Notes: generated by a model not told the origin, from the sequence alone. Shown: positions 8,452 to 17,695, counted from the stretch's first letter. The stretch is DNA of 64,000 nt from Angustibacter sp. Root456 (GCF_001426435.1 NZ_LMER01000014.1:89523-153522); one strand, 5' to 3'. Made by a program: numbers and translations.

Positions 8452-9408
8452 TCAGACGTAGGCCCGCAGCGCCTCGCGCGCGGTGTTGCGCACCTCGTCG
8501 GCGAGCTCGCGGGGGTCGACGACCCGGCCGGACCCACCGAGGCGCAGCACGAGCTGGCGCAGCCACGCCAGGTCGCCGGTGCGCACCGTCACCCGCAGCC
8601 CCCCGTCGGCGGTGTCGACGACCTCCTCCACCGGGTAGTAGTCGACCACCCACCGAGCCGACGGGCGCAGGTCGAGCGTCACGACGTGGTCGTCCGGTCC
8701 CGGCGCGAAGAGGCCGGAGTCGAGGTCACGGCTGCGCGCTGACGGCGGCGGGGTGCCGTCGACGTCCAGCACCTCGACGCCGACGACGCGGTCGAGCCGG
8801 AAGAGCCGCACCCCCTCAGCGCGATGACACCAGCCCTCGAGGTACCAGCGGGCGTCGACGTGCAGCACGCGCATGGGGTCGACGTCGCGTTCGGTCGTCT
8901 CGTCGCGGTGCGGCACGAGGTACTCCAGGTGCATCCGGCGATGGCGTCGGACGGCGTCCTCGCACGCCTCGAGCACGGCCGGCTCGACGCTGCGGTCGAG
9001 GTCGATGCGGACGGCGCCCGCGGGCTCCCCGGCCGACCCCGCGGCAGCCTCGAGCTTGGCCAACGCGCGGCTGACGGCATCGCGGTCGCCGAGTCCGGGC
9101 ACGCTCATCAGCGTGCGTAGCCCGACGATCAGGGCGAGCGCCTCGTCGACGCCGAGTCGCAGCGGGCGGGCGATCGCATCAGCGTTGCGCAGGTAGACGT
9201 AGCCACCCTCCCAGTCGGCCTCGATGAGGTCATCCGGCAGGTGCCCGGGCAGGCCGCACACGAAGAGCAGCTCGAGGTCCTTGACCAGCTGGCGCTCGGA
9301 GACGCCGAACTCCGTGGCGGCCTGCGCCAGCGGCACGCCCTGGTGCGACAGCAACCACGGCACCATCGCCAGCAGCCTCGACAGCCGCTCGGTGGCCGAC
9401 TCGCTCAT
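8452..9408 (-). CDS. pafC: WYL-domain transcriptional regulator PafC
   Basis: A 318-residue regulator with an N-terminal helix-turn-helix (LSRLLAMVPWLLSHQGVPLAQAA), a WYL domain (DARWYLEGWC near the middle, followed by RLFRLDRVVGVE) and a C-terminal WCX extension. In mycobacteria PafB and PafC act together as a heterodimeric activator of the RecA/LexA-independent DNA-damage response; despite the name they are not needed for pupylation. The ATG at 9408 gives a 4-base ATGA overlap with pafB, indicating translational coupling and equal production of the two partners. Confidence 0.93.
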   Translation of the reverse strand: MSESATERLSRLLAMVPWLLSHQGVPLAQAATEFGVSERQLVKDLELLFVCGLPGHLPDDLIEADWEGGYVYLRNADAIARPLRLGVDEALALIVGLRTLMSVPGLGDRDAVSRALAKLEAAAGSAGEPAGAVRIDLDRSVEPAVLEACEDAVRRHRRMHLEYLVPHRDETTERDVDPMRVLHVDARWYLEGWCHRAEGVRLFRLDRVVGVEVLDVDGTPPPSARSRDLDSGLFAPGPDDHVVTLDLRPSARWVVDYYPVEEVVDTADGGLRVTVRTGDLAWLRQLVLRLGGSGRVVDPRELADEVRNTAREALRAYV

Positions 9409-10379
9409 CGCGCCACCGCCTGCTCCCCCACGACAGCGCGCAGCCGCCGCACCACGGAGTCGCGCAGGTCGGCCGGCGCGACGGCGACGACGGCCGGCCC
9501 GAGGCCGACGAGCTCCTCGGCGAGCATCTCCTCGTCGGTGTAGTGCACCACGAGCTCGTCCCACTCGTCGTCCACGCGGGTGACCGCGCCGGAGCGGCGG
9601 CGCAGCGACTGGGCGGCGTCACGGCGCGCGCGCACGGTCGCGGTGCGCGCGGGAGCCTCCCTCACGGTGTCACCGACCATGACCCTCGGCTCGTGCCCGG
9701 CAGGGACGTCGTAGGACCCGGCCGGCCCGATCGGCTCGACGTCACCCTCGACCCGGCTGAGCCGGTACACCCGGCCCGCGCCGCGGTCTCGGTCGTGCCC
9801 CGTGAGGTACCACCTGCCGGAGCGGCTCGTGATGCCCCACGGCTCGACGCTGCGCTGAGCCACCTCGCCGGTGCGGGCCGTGCGGTAGGTGAAGCGCACC
9901 GGGACGCGGTCGCGCACGGCCGCCCACAGTGCGTCGAAGGCGGGTTCGGCGGTGCGCACGCGGGGCTCCAGCCCGATCAGCGACCCGTCGTCCTGCGGCG
10001 CACCCAGCGCGGTGAGCTTGGTCAGCGCGCGCGTCGCCGGGCCGGCGAGACTGGCTCGTTGCCACACCCGCGAAGCCAACCCCAGCACCGCGAGCTCGTC
10101 GGGCTCGAACGTGATCTGCGGCAGCGCGTAGGCGTCACGGTCGATCCGGTAGCCGATCTCGTCCTCGAAGAGCGGGTCCTCGGAGGTCGTGACGAGAGGG
10201 ATGCCCAGCTCGCGCAGCTCGTCCTTGTCGCGCTCGAACATCCGCTCGAACGCCTCGGTGGAGTTGTTGTCGGCGTACTGCGGCACGGCCTGGCGGATCT
10301 GGGACTTGGTGAGCGGACGGCGCGTGCTCAACAGGCAGATCACCAGGTTGAGCAGCCGCTCGGTCTTGACGCTGGACAT
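9405..10379 (-). CDS. pafB: WYL-domain transcriptional regulator PafB
   Basis: A 324-residue partner of PafC. The winged helix is at residues 1-70 (LLSTRRPLTKSQIRQAVPQY), the WYL domain contains GRWYLTGHDRDRG followed by YRLSRVEGDVE, and a WCX domain closes the protein. The WYL pocket is thought to sense nucleic-acid intermediates of DNA damage. The start has GGGGAGGAG upstream, and TAGCGT at 10400-10405 is a good -10 box giving a short leader. The gene is divergent from the DUF3866 gene, from which it is separated by 58 bases. Confidence 0.94.
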   Translation of the reverse strand: MSSVKTERLLNLVICLLSTRRPLTKSQIRQAVPQYADNNSTEAFERMFERDKDELRELGIPLVTTSEDPLFEDEIGYRIDRDAYALPQITFEPDELAVLGLASRVWQRASLAGPATRALTKLTALGAPQDDGSLIGLEPRVRTAEPAFDALWAAVRDRVPVRFTYRTARTGEVAQRSVEPWGITSRSGRWYLTGHDRDRGAGRVYRLSRVEGDVEPIGPAGSYDVPAGHEPRVMVGDTVREAPARTATVRARRDAAQSLRRRSGAVTRVDDEWDELVVHYTDEEMLAEELVGLGPAVVAVAPADLRDSVVRRLRAVVGEQAVAR

Positions 10380-10425
10380 GGTCTCCTCCCCACCCGCGGA
10401 CGCTACCGGACGTGGGCCCGGCGGC

Positions 10426-10431
10426 TAGCCT
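10426..10431 (+). promoter_or_regulatory. -10 box, leaderless DUF3866 gene
   Basis: TAGCCT ends six bases before the GTG at 10438. The pafB -10 box (TAGCGT, minus strand, 10400-10405) lies back-to-back in the same 58-base gap. Confidence 0.65.
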
Positions 10432-10437
10432 CGGCAC

Positions 10438-11589
10438 GTGACCGACCCGCCGAGCCACCAGTCCGCAGACGTGCCCCTCCCGGCGTCCATGGTGAGGTGG
10501 CGAGCCGGCCGCGTCGAGCGAGTTGTGCGCCGCTGGTCGGGCTGCGTCGAGCTCGACGTCGCCCTCGACCGACCCATCGGCGACCGGTCGGAGGTGCGCG
10601 CGCTGGCCTACCCGGCGCTGGTGGGCGACCCAGCGGACGGCGACCGCGTCCTGCTCACCACGGGGGCGCTCGAGCGAGGTCTGGGCACCGGGGGCTACGC
10701 CGTCGTGGCCGCCTTGCCCGAGCGACTGCCCGAGCCGGCCGGACCGGCGTCCGCGGGCGGCCACCTGGTGAAGGCCCGCTACACGCCACTGCAGGCCATG
10801 GTGCTCGGCGCCGACGAGCAGGACTCCCCGCATCACGAGCTGCTGCGCGACGCCGACGACCTGGCGGGGCTGCCGGTGGTGGTGGCCGACCTGCACTCGG
10901 CGTTGCCTGCGGTCGTCGCGGGGGTGCGCTCAGTGTGTCCGGACGCTCGGGTGGCCTACGTGATGACCGATGGCGGCGCGCTGCCCGCGTGGTTCTCGCG
11001 CACGATCGACGGGCTGCGCGAGGCGTCGTGGCTGGTCGGGTGCGTCACCGTGGGGCAGGCGTTCGGCGGTGACCTCGAGGCGGTCACCGTGCACACGGGC
11101 CTGCTGGCGGCGCGACTGGTGCTGCAGGCGGACGTCGTGGTGGTGGCGCAGGGCCCGGGCAACCTGGGCACCGGCACGCGGTGGGGGTTCTCGGGAGTCG
11201 CTGCCGGCGAGGCGGTCAACGCGGCGGCGGTGCTGGGTGGGCGTCCGGTGGCCTCGCTGCGGGTGTCGCAGGCCGACGCGCGCGAGCGGCACCGCGGCGT
11301 CTCTCACCACAGCCTCACGGCTTACGGTCGGGTCGCGCTGGCTCCGGCCGACGTCGTCGTCCCGCGCCTGCCGGGTGACTTCGGCGACCTGGTGAGCCGG
11401 CAGGCCGCCGTCCTGGCTGCGCCCGCCGGACGTCACCGGTTGGTCGAGGTGGCCACCGACGGACTGCTCGACGTGCTGCGCGCGACGCCGGTGCGCCTGT
11501 CGACGATGGGGCGGGGACTCGACGAGGACGCTGCGTCTTTCGTGGCGGCGGCCGCGGCCGGCGTCCACGCCGCCCACCTGCTCCCCTGA
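10438..11589 (+). CDS. DUF3866 family protein
   Basis: A 383-residue protein of the actinobacterial DUF3866 family, whose function is not known. Visible conserved segments are AYPALVGDPADGDRVLL early on, VKARYTPLQAMV, then SALPAVVAGVR and a glycine-rich block (GPGNLGTGTRWGFSGVAAGEA) in the second half, which looks like a nucleotide or phosphate-binding loop region. No signal peptide or membrane helix is seen. The GTG start is set by a -10 hexamer six bases upstream. It diverges from pafB, and its 3' end faces the large palindrome at 11608-11693. Confidence 0.85.
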   Translation: MTDPPSHQSADVPLPASMVRWRAGRVERVVRRWSGCVELDVALDRPIGDRSEVRALAYPALVGDPADGDRVLLTTGALERGLGTGGYAVVAALPERLPEPAGPASAGGHLVKARYTPLQAMVLGADEQDSPHHELLRDADDLAGLPVVVADLHSALPAVVAGVRSVCPDARVAYVMTDGGALPAWFSRTIDGLREASWLVGCVTVGQAFGGDLEAVTVHTGLLAARLVLQADVVVVAQGPGNLGTGTRWGFSGVAAGEAVNAAAVLGGRPVASLRVSQADARERHRGVSHHSLTAYGRVALAPADVVVPRLPGDFGDLVSRQAAVLAAPAGRHRLVEVATDGLLDVLRATPVRLSTMGRGLDEDAASFVAAAAAGVHAAHLLP

Positions 11590-11607
11590 CCCCGGCCGCC
11601 CCTCCCC

Positions 11608-11693
11608 GTTGATCACGTTAAGACGGCGACACGCCGCTTGCCGAGGGTTGCAACCCTCGGCAAGCGGCGTGTCACCCACAGAACGTGATCAAC
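11608..11693. repeat. 86-base nested palindrome at a convergent gene end
   Basis: The core at 11628-11673 is a perfect 46-base palindrome with no loop, centred between 11650 and 11651. Outside it, GTTGATCACGTT (11608-11619) and its exact reverse complement (11682-11693) lie in the same register, separated from the core by eight unpaired bases on each side. It sits between the stop codons of the DUF3866 gene and the FKBP gene, so it can end transcripts from both sides. The 12-base terminal inverted repeats suggest a small transposon-like or REP-like element. Confidence 0.9.
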
Positions 11694-11700
11694 TTCCGCG

Positions 11701-11732
11701 GGGTGGGCGTGGGGCGGGTGGGGCGGGTGGGG
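11701..11732 (+). other. potential G-quadruplex tract
   Basis: Seven or more runs of three or four G separated by one to three bases (for example GGGGCGGGTGGGGCGGGTGG) lie between the palindrome and the FKBP stop codon. The G-rich strand is plus, so it is non-template for the DUF3866 transcript and template for the FKBP transcript. Confidence 0.6.
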
Positions 11733-11751
11733 CGAGAGGAGACGGGGTGCG

Positions 11752-12132
11752 TCAGCTGACGTCGACGAGGTCGACGACGAAGATCAGCGTCTCGCCGCCC
11801 TTGATCGCGCCGCCCGCGCCGCGGTCGCCGTAACCCAGGTGCGGTGGGATCGTGATCTTGCGGCGGCCGCCGACCCGCATGCCCTGCAGGCCCTGGTCCC
11901 AGCCGGAGATGACCTGGCCGACCCCGAGCCGGAAGCGCAGCGGCTCGCCGCGGTTCCACGAGGCGTCGAACTCCTCGCCGGTCGAGTGCGCGACGCCGAC
12001 GTAGTGCGCCAGCACCGTGCTCCCGGCTACCGCCTCGGCGCCGTCACCGACGACCTGGTCCTCGATCACCAGCTCGGACGGCGGGGTGTCGCCGGGGAAG
12101 TCGATCTCGGGCTTGGTGCGGTCGAACGCCAT
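11752..12132 (-). CDS. FKBP-type peptidyl-prolyl cis-trans isomerase
   Basis: A 126-residue single-domain cytoplasmic FKBP. The FKBP fold is recognisable from VLAHYVGV, EEFDASWNRGEPLRFRLGVG, VISGWDQGLQGM, the active-site IPPHLGYG and the closing LIFVVDLVDV. It accelerates proline isomerisation during folding. Its ATG lies 38 bases after the stop of a second, secreted two-domain FKBP gene, so the two are probably co-transcribed. FKBP genes beside pafA are common in actinomycetes, but no mechanistic link to pupylation is established. Confidence 0.93.
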   Translation of the reverse strand: MAFDRTKPEIDFPGDTPPSELVIEDQVVGDGAEAVAGSTVLAHYVGVAHSTGEEFDASWNRGEPLRFRLGVGQVISGWDQGLQGMRVGGRRKITIPPHLGYGDRGAGGAIKGGETLIFVVDLVDVS

Positions 12133-12170
12133 GCTTCCTCCTGGGTCGTCGGGTGTGCGCGGCTGGTGGA

Positions 12171-13133
12171 TCAGTACGCGTCGAGGATGTCGACGACGAA
12201 GACCAGCGTGTCGGTGCCCTTGATGCCGGCCTGGGCGTTGCCGCTCTTGCCGTAGCCGTCGGCTGGCGGGATCACGAGCAGCACGCGGCTGCCGACGGTC
12301 TGGCCGACCAGGCCCTTGTCGAAGCCGGGAATGAGCTGGCCGGCGCCGACCGGGCGCTCGAGGAGCTGGCCCGACTGGTACGAGGAGTCGAAGATCTTGC
12401 CGCTGCCGTAGATCTCGCCGATGTAGGAGGCGGAGATGGTCTGCCCCGCCTTCACCTGCGGTCCCTTGCCCTTGATGAGCGGCTGCACGACCGTCTTCTT
12501 CGGCGCCGGCGTCGACGGCATCGTGATCGTCGGAGCCTGGTCGCCGTTGTCCTTCACCACCGGCAAGCCCGCCGGGGGCGTCACCGGGTCACCCGTCGCC
12601 TTCTTCAGCGGCGTCGTCGCGGACTTCACGTCGAGGACGAAGATGAGGGCGTCGTCCTTGCCGAAGCCGAGCTCGGTGTTGCCCTGCGCCCCGAACCCGT
12701 CGCGCGGTGCGATACCAGCCAGGACGCGCGAGCCGACCTTCTGTCCGATGAGGCTCGTGGCCAGACCCGGCATGAGTCGGTTGGGGTCGGCCACGAAGTT
12801 GGCCGGCTGGCGGCCGAACGAGGTGTCGGCCTCCTTGCCGTTCTTGGCGTTGACCAGCAGGTAGTCGACGGTGACGCGCTGGCCCGTCTTCACCTGCGGC
12901 CCGTCACCCTGCTTCACCACGACCGTGCCGGTGCGGGCCAGCACCGTGGGCGTGCGTTCGAGCTTCACGGTCGGCTTCTTGCCGAAGTCACCGGTGACGG
13001 TGACCGTCTTGAGAGCAGCCGGCGCGGCCTCGGCCTTGGTCGACGCGGGCTTCGGGTCGGCGCTGGCGCAGCCGGCGAGGAGCAGGGCCGGGACGGCGAG
13101 AGCAGCCGCGAGGCGGGGAAGAGCTGAACGCAC
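12171..13133 (-). CDS. two-domain FKBP-type isomerase lipoprotein
   Basis: A 320-residue exported isomerase. The N-terminus is a lipoprotein signal peptide (LAAALAVPALLLAGCASA, lipobox LAGC with Cys at residue 22). Two FKBP-like domains follow, roughly residues 70-180 and 210-320. The second has the full active-site pattern (GQLIPGFDKGLVGQ, VIPPADGYG, LVFVVDILDAY). The first is more divergent (LMPGLATSLIGQ, GIAPRDGFGAQG). A Pro/Lys-rich linker joins them. It should fold proteins at the outer face of the cell membrane. The GTG start precedes the signal peptide, and TAGGGT at 13169-13174 is a plausible -10 box. Confidence 0.92.
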   Translation of the reverse strand: MRSALPRLAAALAVPALLLAGCASADPKPASTKAEAAPAALKTVTVTGDFGKKPTVKLERTPTVLARTGTVVVKQGDGPQVKTGQRVTVDYLLVNAKNGKEADTSFGRQPANFVADPNRLMPGLATSLIGQKVGSRVLAGIAPRDGFGAQGNTELGFGKDDALIFVLDVKSATTPLKKATGDPVTPPAGLPVVKDNGDQAPTITMPSTPAPKKTVVQPLIKGKGPQVKAGQTISASYIGEIYGSGKIFDSSYQSGQLLERPVGAGQLIPGFDKGLVGQTVGSRVLLVIPPADGYGKSGNAQAGIKGTDTLVFVVDILDAY

Positions 13134-13210
13134 GGGAGACGACCTTCGGTTCGAAAGCAGGACGGGTCACCCTAACCCGGCGACCTGGGAGCAGCCTGAC
13201 TGCCCGGCGG

Positions 13211-14572
13211 TCACATGCTGGCGATCAAGCGCTCGACCCGCTCGTCGGTGCTGGCGAAGGGGTCCTTGCACAGCACCGTGCGCTGGGCCTGGTCGTTGAG
13301 CTTGAGGTGCACCCAGTCGACCGTGAAGTCACGGCGCATCTCCTGCGCGCGGCGCACGAAGTCACCGCGCAGCTTCGCGCGCGTCGTCTGCGGGGGCACC
13401 GACTTGGCCTCGAAGATCTCGACGTCGCCCGCGACGCGCTCGATCCGACCAGCGCGCTCGAGCAGGTAGTACAGCCCGCGCCGGCGATGGATGTCGTGGT
13501 AGGCGAGATCGAGCTGGGCCACGCGCGGGCTGGACAGGTCGAGGCCGTGCTTGGCCCGGTAGCGCTCGATGAGGCGGTACTTGATCACCCAGTCGATCTC
13601 GCGGTCGACGAGCGACAGGTCGCCGGTGTCGACGGCGGTCAGCGTGCGCCGCCAGACGTCCAGCACCGCCTTGTGCGCCGGTGCGGTGGCGCCGCGGCGG
13701 TCGACGAAGTCCAGCGCGCGCTCGAGGTACTCGGTCTGGATCTCCAGCGCCGACAGCTCGCGCCCGTTGGCCAGCCGGACCTTCTTGCGGCCCGTCATGT
13801 CGTGGCTGATCTCGCGGATGGCCCGGATGGGGTTCTCGAGGGTCAGGTCGCGCATGACGACGCCCGCCTCGATCATCTGCAGCACGAGGTCGGCGGACCC
13901 CAGCTTGAGCAGCGTCGTGACCTCGCTCATGTTGGAGTCACCGACGATCACGTGCAGCCGGCGGTGGTGCTCGGCGTCCGCGTGGGGCTCGTCGCGGGTG
14001 TTGATGATCGGGCGCGAGCGGGTGGTGGCGCTCGACACGCCCTCCCAGATGTGGTCGGCCCGCTGGCTCACGCAGTAGAGCGCGCCACGCGGCGTCTGCA
14101 GCACCTTGCCGGCGCCGCAGATGATCTGGCGGCTCACGAGGAACGGGATCAGCACGTCGGAGAGCCGTTGGAAGTCTCCGTGACGCGACACCAGGTAGTT
14201 CTCGTGGCATCCGTAGGAGTTGCCGGCCGAGTCGGTGTTGTTCTTGAACAGGTAGACCTCGCCGGCGATGCCCTCGTCCTTCAGCCGGTGCTGCGCGTCG
14301 GCCACGAGGCCCTCGAGGATCCGCTCCCCCGCCTTGTCGTGCACCACGGCCTGGCGCAGGTCGTCGCACTCGGGCGTGGCGTACTCGGGGTGCGAGCCGA
14401 CGTCGAGGTACAACCGGGCGCCGTTGCGCAGGAACACGTTGCTCGAGCGACCCCATGACACGACCCGGCGGAACAGGTAACGGGCCACCTCGTCTGGACT
14501 CAGGCGGCGCTGTCCCTCGAACGAGCAGGTGACGCCGTACTCGTTCTCGATGCCGAAGATCCGCCGGTCCAT
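13211..14572 (-). CDS. pafA: Pup--protein ligase PafA
   Basis: A 453-residue carboxylate-amine ligase that joins the gamma-carboxylate of the C-terminal Glu of Pup to substrate lysines using ATP. The glutamine-synthetase-like N-terminus [10 protein letters not shown] carries the metal/ATP ligand Glu9, and [17 protein letters not shown] carries the catalytic base equivalent, Asp57. ENYLVSR, CGAGKV and [11 protein letters not shown] follow. It lacks the extra N-terminal loop seen in Dop, which separates ligase from deamidase. The end [15 protein letters not shown] matches the family C-terminus. A TAGGGT -10 box (14611-14616) and CAGGAG site precede the ATG. Confidence 0.97.
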   Translation of the reverse strand: MDRRIFGIENEYGVTCSFEGQRRLSPDEVARYLFRRVVSWGRSSNVFLRNGARLYLDVGSHPEYATPECDDLRQAVVHDKAGERILEGLVADAQHRLKDEGIAGEVYLFKNNTDSAGNSYGCHENYLVSRHGDFQRLSDVLIPFLVSRQIICGAGKVLQTPRGALYCVSQRADHIWEGVSSATTRSRPIINTRDEPHADAEHHRRLHVIVGDSNMSEVTTLLKLGSADLVLQMIEAGVVMRDLTLENPIRAIREISHDMTGRKKVRLANGRELSALEIQTEYLERALDFVDRRGATAPAHKAVLDVWRRTLTAVDTGDLSLVDREIDWVIKYRLIERYRAKHGLDLSSPRVAQLDLAYHDIHRRRGLYYLLERAGRIERVAGDVEIFEAKSVPPQTTRAKLRGDFVRRAQEMRRDFTVDWVHLKLNDQAQRTVLCKDPFASTDERVERLIASM

Positions 14573-14743
14573 GTGGCTCCTGCCTGGTGACTGCGCGATG
14601 CCGTGCTCTCACCCTACGTCGGTGAGCCGTCCGGCGCGGGGAGGCCCGCGACGACCACCTGGTCGTGCGCTCTCGGCGAACGGCGTGCGCTGCGGGCGAA
14701 CCGGTGATGACAGCGGCCGTCGGCGCCTGCTCTGCTGAGCGCC

Positions 14744-15757
14744 ATGACGACGATGCTGGTGCTCGGGGGGACGGCGTGGCTCGGGCGTGAGGTCGCGCGC
14801 GAGGCGATCGGGGCAGGGTACGACGTCACCTGCCTGGCCCGTGGTGAGTCCGGGTCGGTGCCCGACGGTGCCCGCCTGGTGGCGGCGGACCGCACGCAGG
14901 CGGACGGCTACGCAGCCGTGTCCGGGCGCGACTGGGACGCCGTCGTGGACGTCGCCCGCCAGCCGGGGCAGGTGCGCTCGGCCCTCGCCGCATTGGGCGA
15001 ACGAGCGGGGCACTGGACCTTCGTGTCGTCGTGCTCGGTGTACGCCGACCACGGCACGCCGGAGGCCGACGAGTCCGCCCCGCTGCTGCCGGCACTGGAT
15101 GCGACCGAGGGCACCGCGGAGCAGTACGGCGAGGCGAAGGTGGCCTGCGAGCTGGCGTGCCTGGAGGCGCTGCCCGACCGGCTGCTGGTGGCGCGCGCGG
15201 GTCTCATCGCGGGGCCGGGCGACCGCAGCGACCGGTTCGGCTACTGGCCGGCCCGCTTCGCGCTGGCCGCCGAGGGCGACCCAGCGTGGCCGTCGACCGT
15301 GCTGGTGCCCGACACGCCGCACTTCGCCACGCAGACCATCGACGTGCGTGACCTGGCGGCGTGGCTCGTGCGCTCGGCGACAGCCCGCAGCACCGGCGTG
15401 TTCAACGTCGTGGGCGCCGACGAACCCCTGGGCACCGTGCTCGAGGCGGCGGCCCGGGTGGCCGGCTACGACGGCGCGGTCGAAGCGGTCGACTCGCAGT
15501 GGCTGCACGAGCAGGACGTCGAGGACTGGATGGGTCCGCGGTCGCTGCCCTTGTGGATCGCCGACCCGGCGTGGGCCGGGTTCGGCGCCCGCGACGGCAG
15601 TGCCGCACGCGCCGCCGGGCTGACCTACCGTCCTCTCGACGACCTCGTGGCCGGCGCGCTGGCGTGGGAGCGCGAGCTCGGCCTGCACCGCCATCGGTCG
15701 GCGGGGCTCACGGCGGCCCAGGAGCGGGCGCTGCTCACCGCGTGGGCCGCCCGCTGA
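14744..15757 (+). CDS. NAD-dependent epimerase/dehydratase family protein (extended SDR)
   Basis: A 337-residue Rossmann-fold protein. GGTAWLGREV at residues 8-17 is the nucleotide-binding loop, and YGEAK around residue 127 is the Y-x3-K catalytic pair. The middle (TIDVRDLAAWLV, FNVVG) is typical of sugar-nucleotide epimerases and reductases, although this one resembles the reductase-like group that lacks a clear sugar substrate. It lies alone on the plus strand between pafA and prcA, divergent from pafA, with only six bases between its stop and the prcA stop. The substrate is unknown; a link to the proteasome is not indicated. Confidence 0.82.
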   Translation: MTTMLVLGGTAWLGREVAREAIGAGYDVTCLARGESGSVPDGARLVAADRTQADGYAAVSGRDWDAVVDVARQPGQVRSALAALGERAGHWTFVSSCSVYADHGTPEADESAPLLPALDATEGTAEQYGEAKVACELACLEALPDRLLVARAGLIAGPGDRSDRFGYWPARFALAAEGDPAWPSTVLVPDTPHFATQTIDVRDLAAWLVRSATARSTGVFNVVGADEPLGTVLEAAARVAGYDGAVEAVDSQWLHEQDVEDWMGPRSLPLWIADPAWAGFGARDGSAARAAGLTYRPLDDLVAGALAWERELGLHRHRSAGLTAAQERALLTAWAAR

Positions 15758-15763
15758 CCGCCG

Positions 15764-16576
15764 TCAGGCCGGGTCGTCGTGCTGCGGTTCCTGGGCGATC
15801 GCTGTGCCGGGCGTGGTCTGCGAGGAGTTGCCCCGCTCACCCGGGCCCTCGTCGTCGGCGGGCACGTCGCTCATGGGGTCGCGCGGGCTGAGCAACCGCT
15901 CCAGCAGCGGGCCGGTGATGCGGCGGAACAGCCGGCGCTGGCGGTGCCGGTCGAGCACCGCCACCTCCAGCAGGTCCGCGCCGAGCTCACGCGGCTCGCC
16001 GCCCTGGGGATCCTGACCCAGCAGCTCGACCGCCAGGGCGAGGGCCTGGCCGAGGCTGAGGTCGGCCCGCCACCGCTCCTCCAGGCCCGCGGTGATCGCG
16101 TCCGGCTGACCCCCCATCGCGACGAAACCCTGCTCGTCGGCCACCGAGCCGTCGTAGGTGATCCGGTAGATCTGGTCGTCGGCGGCCGTGCGGCCGACCT
16201 CGGCGACGACGATCTCGACCTCGTACGGCTTGGACTCCTGGGTGAACACGGTGCCGAGCGTCTGGGCGTAGGCGTTGGCGAGGCCGCGCGCGGTCACGTC
16301 GCTGCGGTCGTAGGAGTAGCCGCGCAGGTCGGCGTAGCGCACGCCCGCGACGCGCAGGTTCTCGAACTCGTTGTACTTGCCCACCGCAGCGAAGGCGACG
16401 CGGTCGTAGATCTCGCTGACCTTGTGCAGCGCGCGCGAGGTGTTCTCGGCGACGAAGGCGATGCCGCCGTCGTACTGCAGGACGACGGCGGACCGGCCGC
16501 GCGCGATGCCCTTGCGGGCGTAGTCGGCGCGGTCCTTCATCAGCTGCTCGGGTGAGACGTAGAACGGCATCGTCAT
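15764..16576 (-). CDS. prcA: 20S proteasome alpha subunit PrcA
   Basis: A 270-residue alpha subunit that forms the outer heptameric rings of the core particle. The N-terminal gate peptide [22 protein letters not shown] is visible; no catalytic Thr is expected, and none is present. An extended Asp/Glu/Pro-rich tail follows the fold (residues about 230-270). The ATG overlaps the prcB stop by four bases (ATGA), so the subunits are translationally coupled. It is the last gene of the pup-prcB-prcA operon. Confidence 0.97.
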   Translation of the reverse strand: MTMPFYVSPEQLMKDRADYARKGIARGRSAVVLQYDGGIAFVAENTSRALHKVSEIYDRVAFAAVGKYNEFENLRVAGVRYADLRGYSYDRSDVTARGLANAYAQTLGTVFTQESKPYEVEIVVAEVGRTAADDQIYRITYDGSVADEQGFVAMGGQPDAITAGLEERWRADLSLGQALALAVELLGQDPQGGEPRELGADLLEVAVLDRHRQRRLFRRITGPLLERLLSPRDPMSDVPADDEGPGERGNSSQTTPGTAIAQEPQHDDPA

Positions 16577-17469
16577 GACTGCACCTCCCCCACCTGGCCG
16601 GACGGCGCACCGGCCGGGCCACCGGGACTACCGCGCCGCTCGGCGCCACCGGGGTCGCCGAGTCGGTCGTTGACGACGGCCTGGACGACCTCGGTGAGCG
16701 CCTCGTCGGCGACCCGGCGGTAGCCACCGGCGTCGACGACGCCCACGACGGGCCAGATCCGGCGGTTGAGATCAGGGCCGCCGGTCGCGGAGTCGTCGTC
16801 CGCGGCGTCGTAGAGCGCCTCGACGGCGATGCGCACCGCCTGGTCGGCGCTGAGGCCGGGACGCCACAGCTTCTTCAGGGCGCCGCGGGCGAACAGCGAC
16901 CCCGATCCCACGGAGTGGTGGTGGTGCTCGACGTAGCAGCCACCGGTGACGTCGTAGCTGTAGATCCGCCCCTCGCGGTCGTCGAGGTCGTAGCCGGCGA
17001 AGAGCGGGACGACGGCGAGCCCCTGCATGGCCAGGCCGAGGTTGGCGCGCAACATGGCCGCGAGCCGGTTGGCCTTGCCCTCGAGCGAGAGCAGCGTGCC
17101 CTCGATCTTCTCGTAGTGCTCCAGCTCGACCTGGAAGAGCTTGACCAGCTCGACGGCCAGGCCGGCGGTGCCCGCGATGCCGACGCAGGAGAACTCGTCG
17201 GTGCCGAAGACCTTCTCGATCTCGCGGTTGGCGATCATGCTGCCCATCGTGGCCCGGCGATCGCCGCCCATGACCACGCCGCCGTCGAACTCCACCGTGA
17301 CGATGGTGGTGCCGTGTGGTGCCTCAGGGACGGTGCCGGGCGGCAGGGCTCGGCCGCTGGGTAGCAGCGTCGGGGCGTGAGCGGCGAGGAAGTCGGTGAA
17401 CGACGAGGAGCCGGGCACGAGGAACGCGCGCGGCAGCCGGCCGGACGGGTGGAGGTGCTCGGAGCTCAC
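16573..17469 (-). CDS. prcB: 20S proteasome beta subunit PrcB
   Basis: A 298-residue precursor of the catalytic beta subunit. The propeptide is residues 1-53 and ends in PHG; autocleavage exposes Thr54 ([11 protein letters not shown]), the N-terminal nucleophile. GDRRATMG, the conserved Lys region and GSGSLFARG are in place. The C-terminal tail after residue about 275 is Gly/Pro-rich and may be disordered. The GTG start overlaps the pup stop by four bases (GTGA). Confidence 0.97.
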   Translation of the reverse strand: MSSEHLHPSGRLPRAFLVPGSSSFTDFLAAHAPTLLPSGRALPPGTVPEAPHGTTIVTVEFDGGVVMGGDRRATMGSMIANREIEKVFGTDEFSCVGIAGTAGLAVELVKLFQVELEHYEKIEGTLLSLEGKANRLAAMLRANLGLAMQGLAVVPLFAGYDLDDREGRIYSYDVTGGCYVEHHHHSVGSGSLFARGALKKLWRPGLSADQAVRIAVEALYDAADDDSATGGPDLNRRIWPVVGVVDAGGYRRVADEALTEVVQAVVNDRLGDPGGAERRGSPGGPAGAPSGQVGEVQS

Positions 17470-17663
17470 TGGCCGCCCTTCTGGACGAACGAGCGCACGA
17501 AGTCCTCAGCGTTGGACTCCAGGACGTCGTCGATCTCGTCCAGCACCGAGTCGATGTCGTCGTCGAGGCCCTCCTTGGTCGCGGCTCCGGACGGCACCGG
17601 CGCGGGTGCCTCGTCCGGCTCGTCCTCGCGTCGCTGCGGGCGCTGCTGCTCCTGACCGGGCAT
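17466..17663 (-). CDS. pup: prokaryotic ubiquitin-like protein Pup
   Basis: A 65-residue, largely disordered, acidic protein that is attached to lysines as a degradation tag. The C-terminal half ([19 protein letters not shown]) is the coiled-coil segment that binds Mpa, and the end [11 protein letters not shown] shows a terminal Gln. Pup therefore has to be deamidated to Glu by Dop before ligation. GAGGAGG precedes the ATG, and TAGGGT at 17696-17701 is the probable operon promoter. The following prcB and prcA genes each overlap by four bases. Confidence 0.98.
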   Translation of the reverse strand: MPGQEQQRPQRREDEPDEAPAPVPSGAATKEGLDDDIDSVLDEIDDVLESNAEDFVRSFVQKGGQ

Positions 17664-17695
17664 GACGTCCTCCTCGAAATCGACCTCGAGACACC

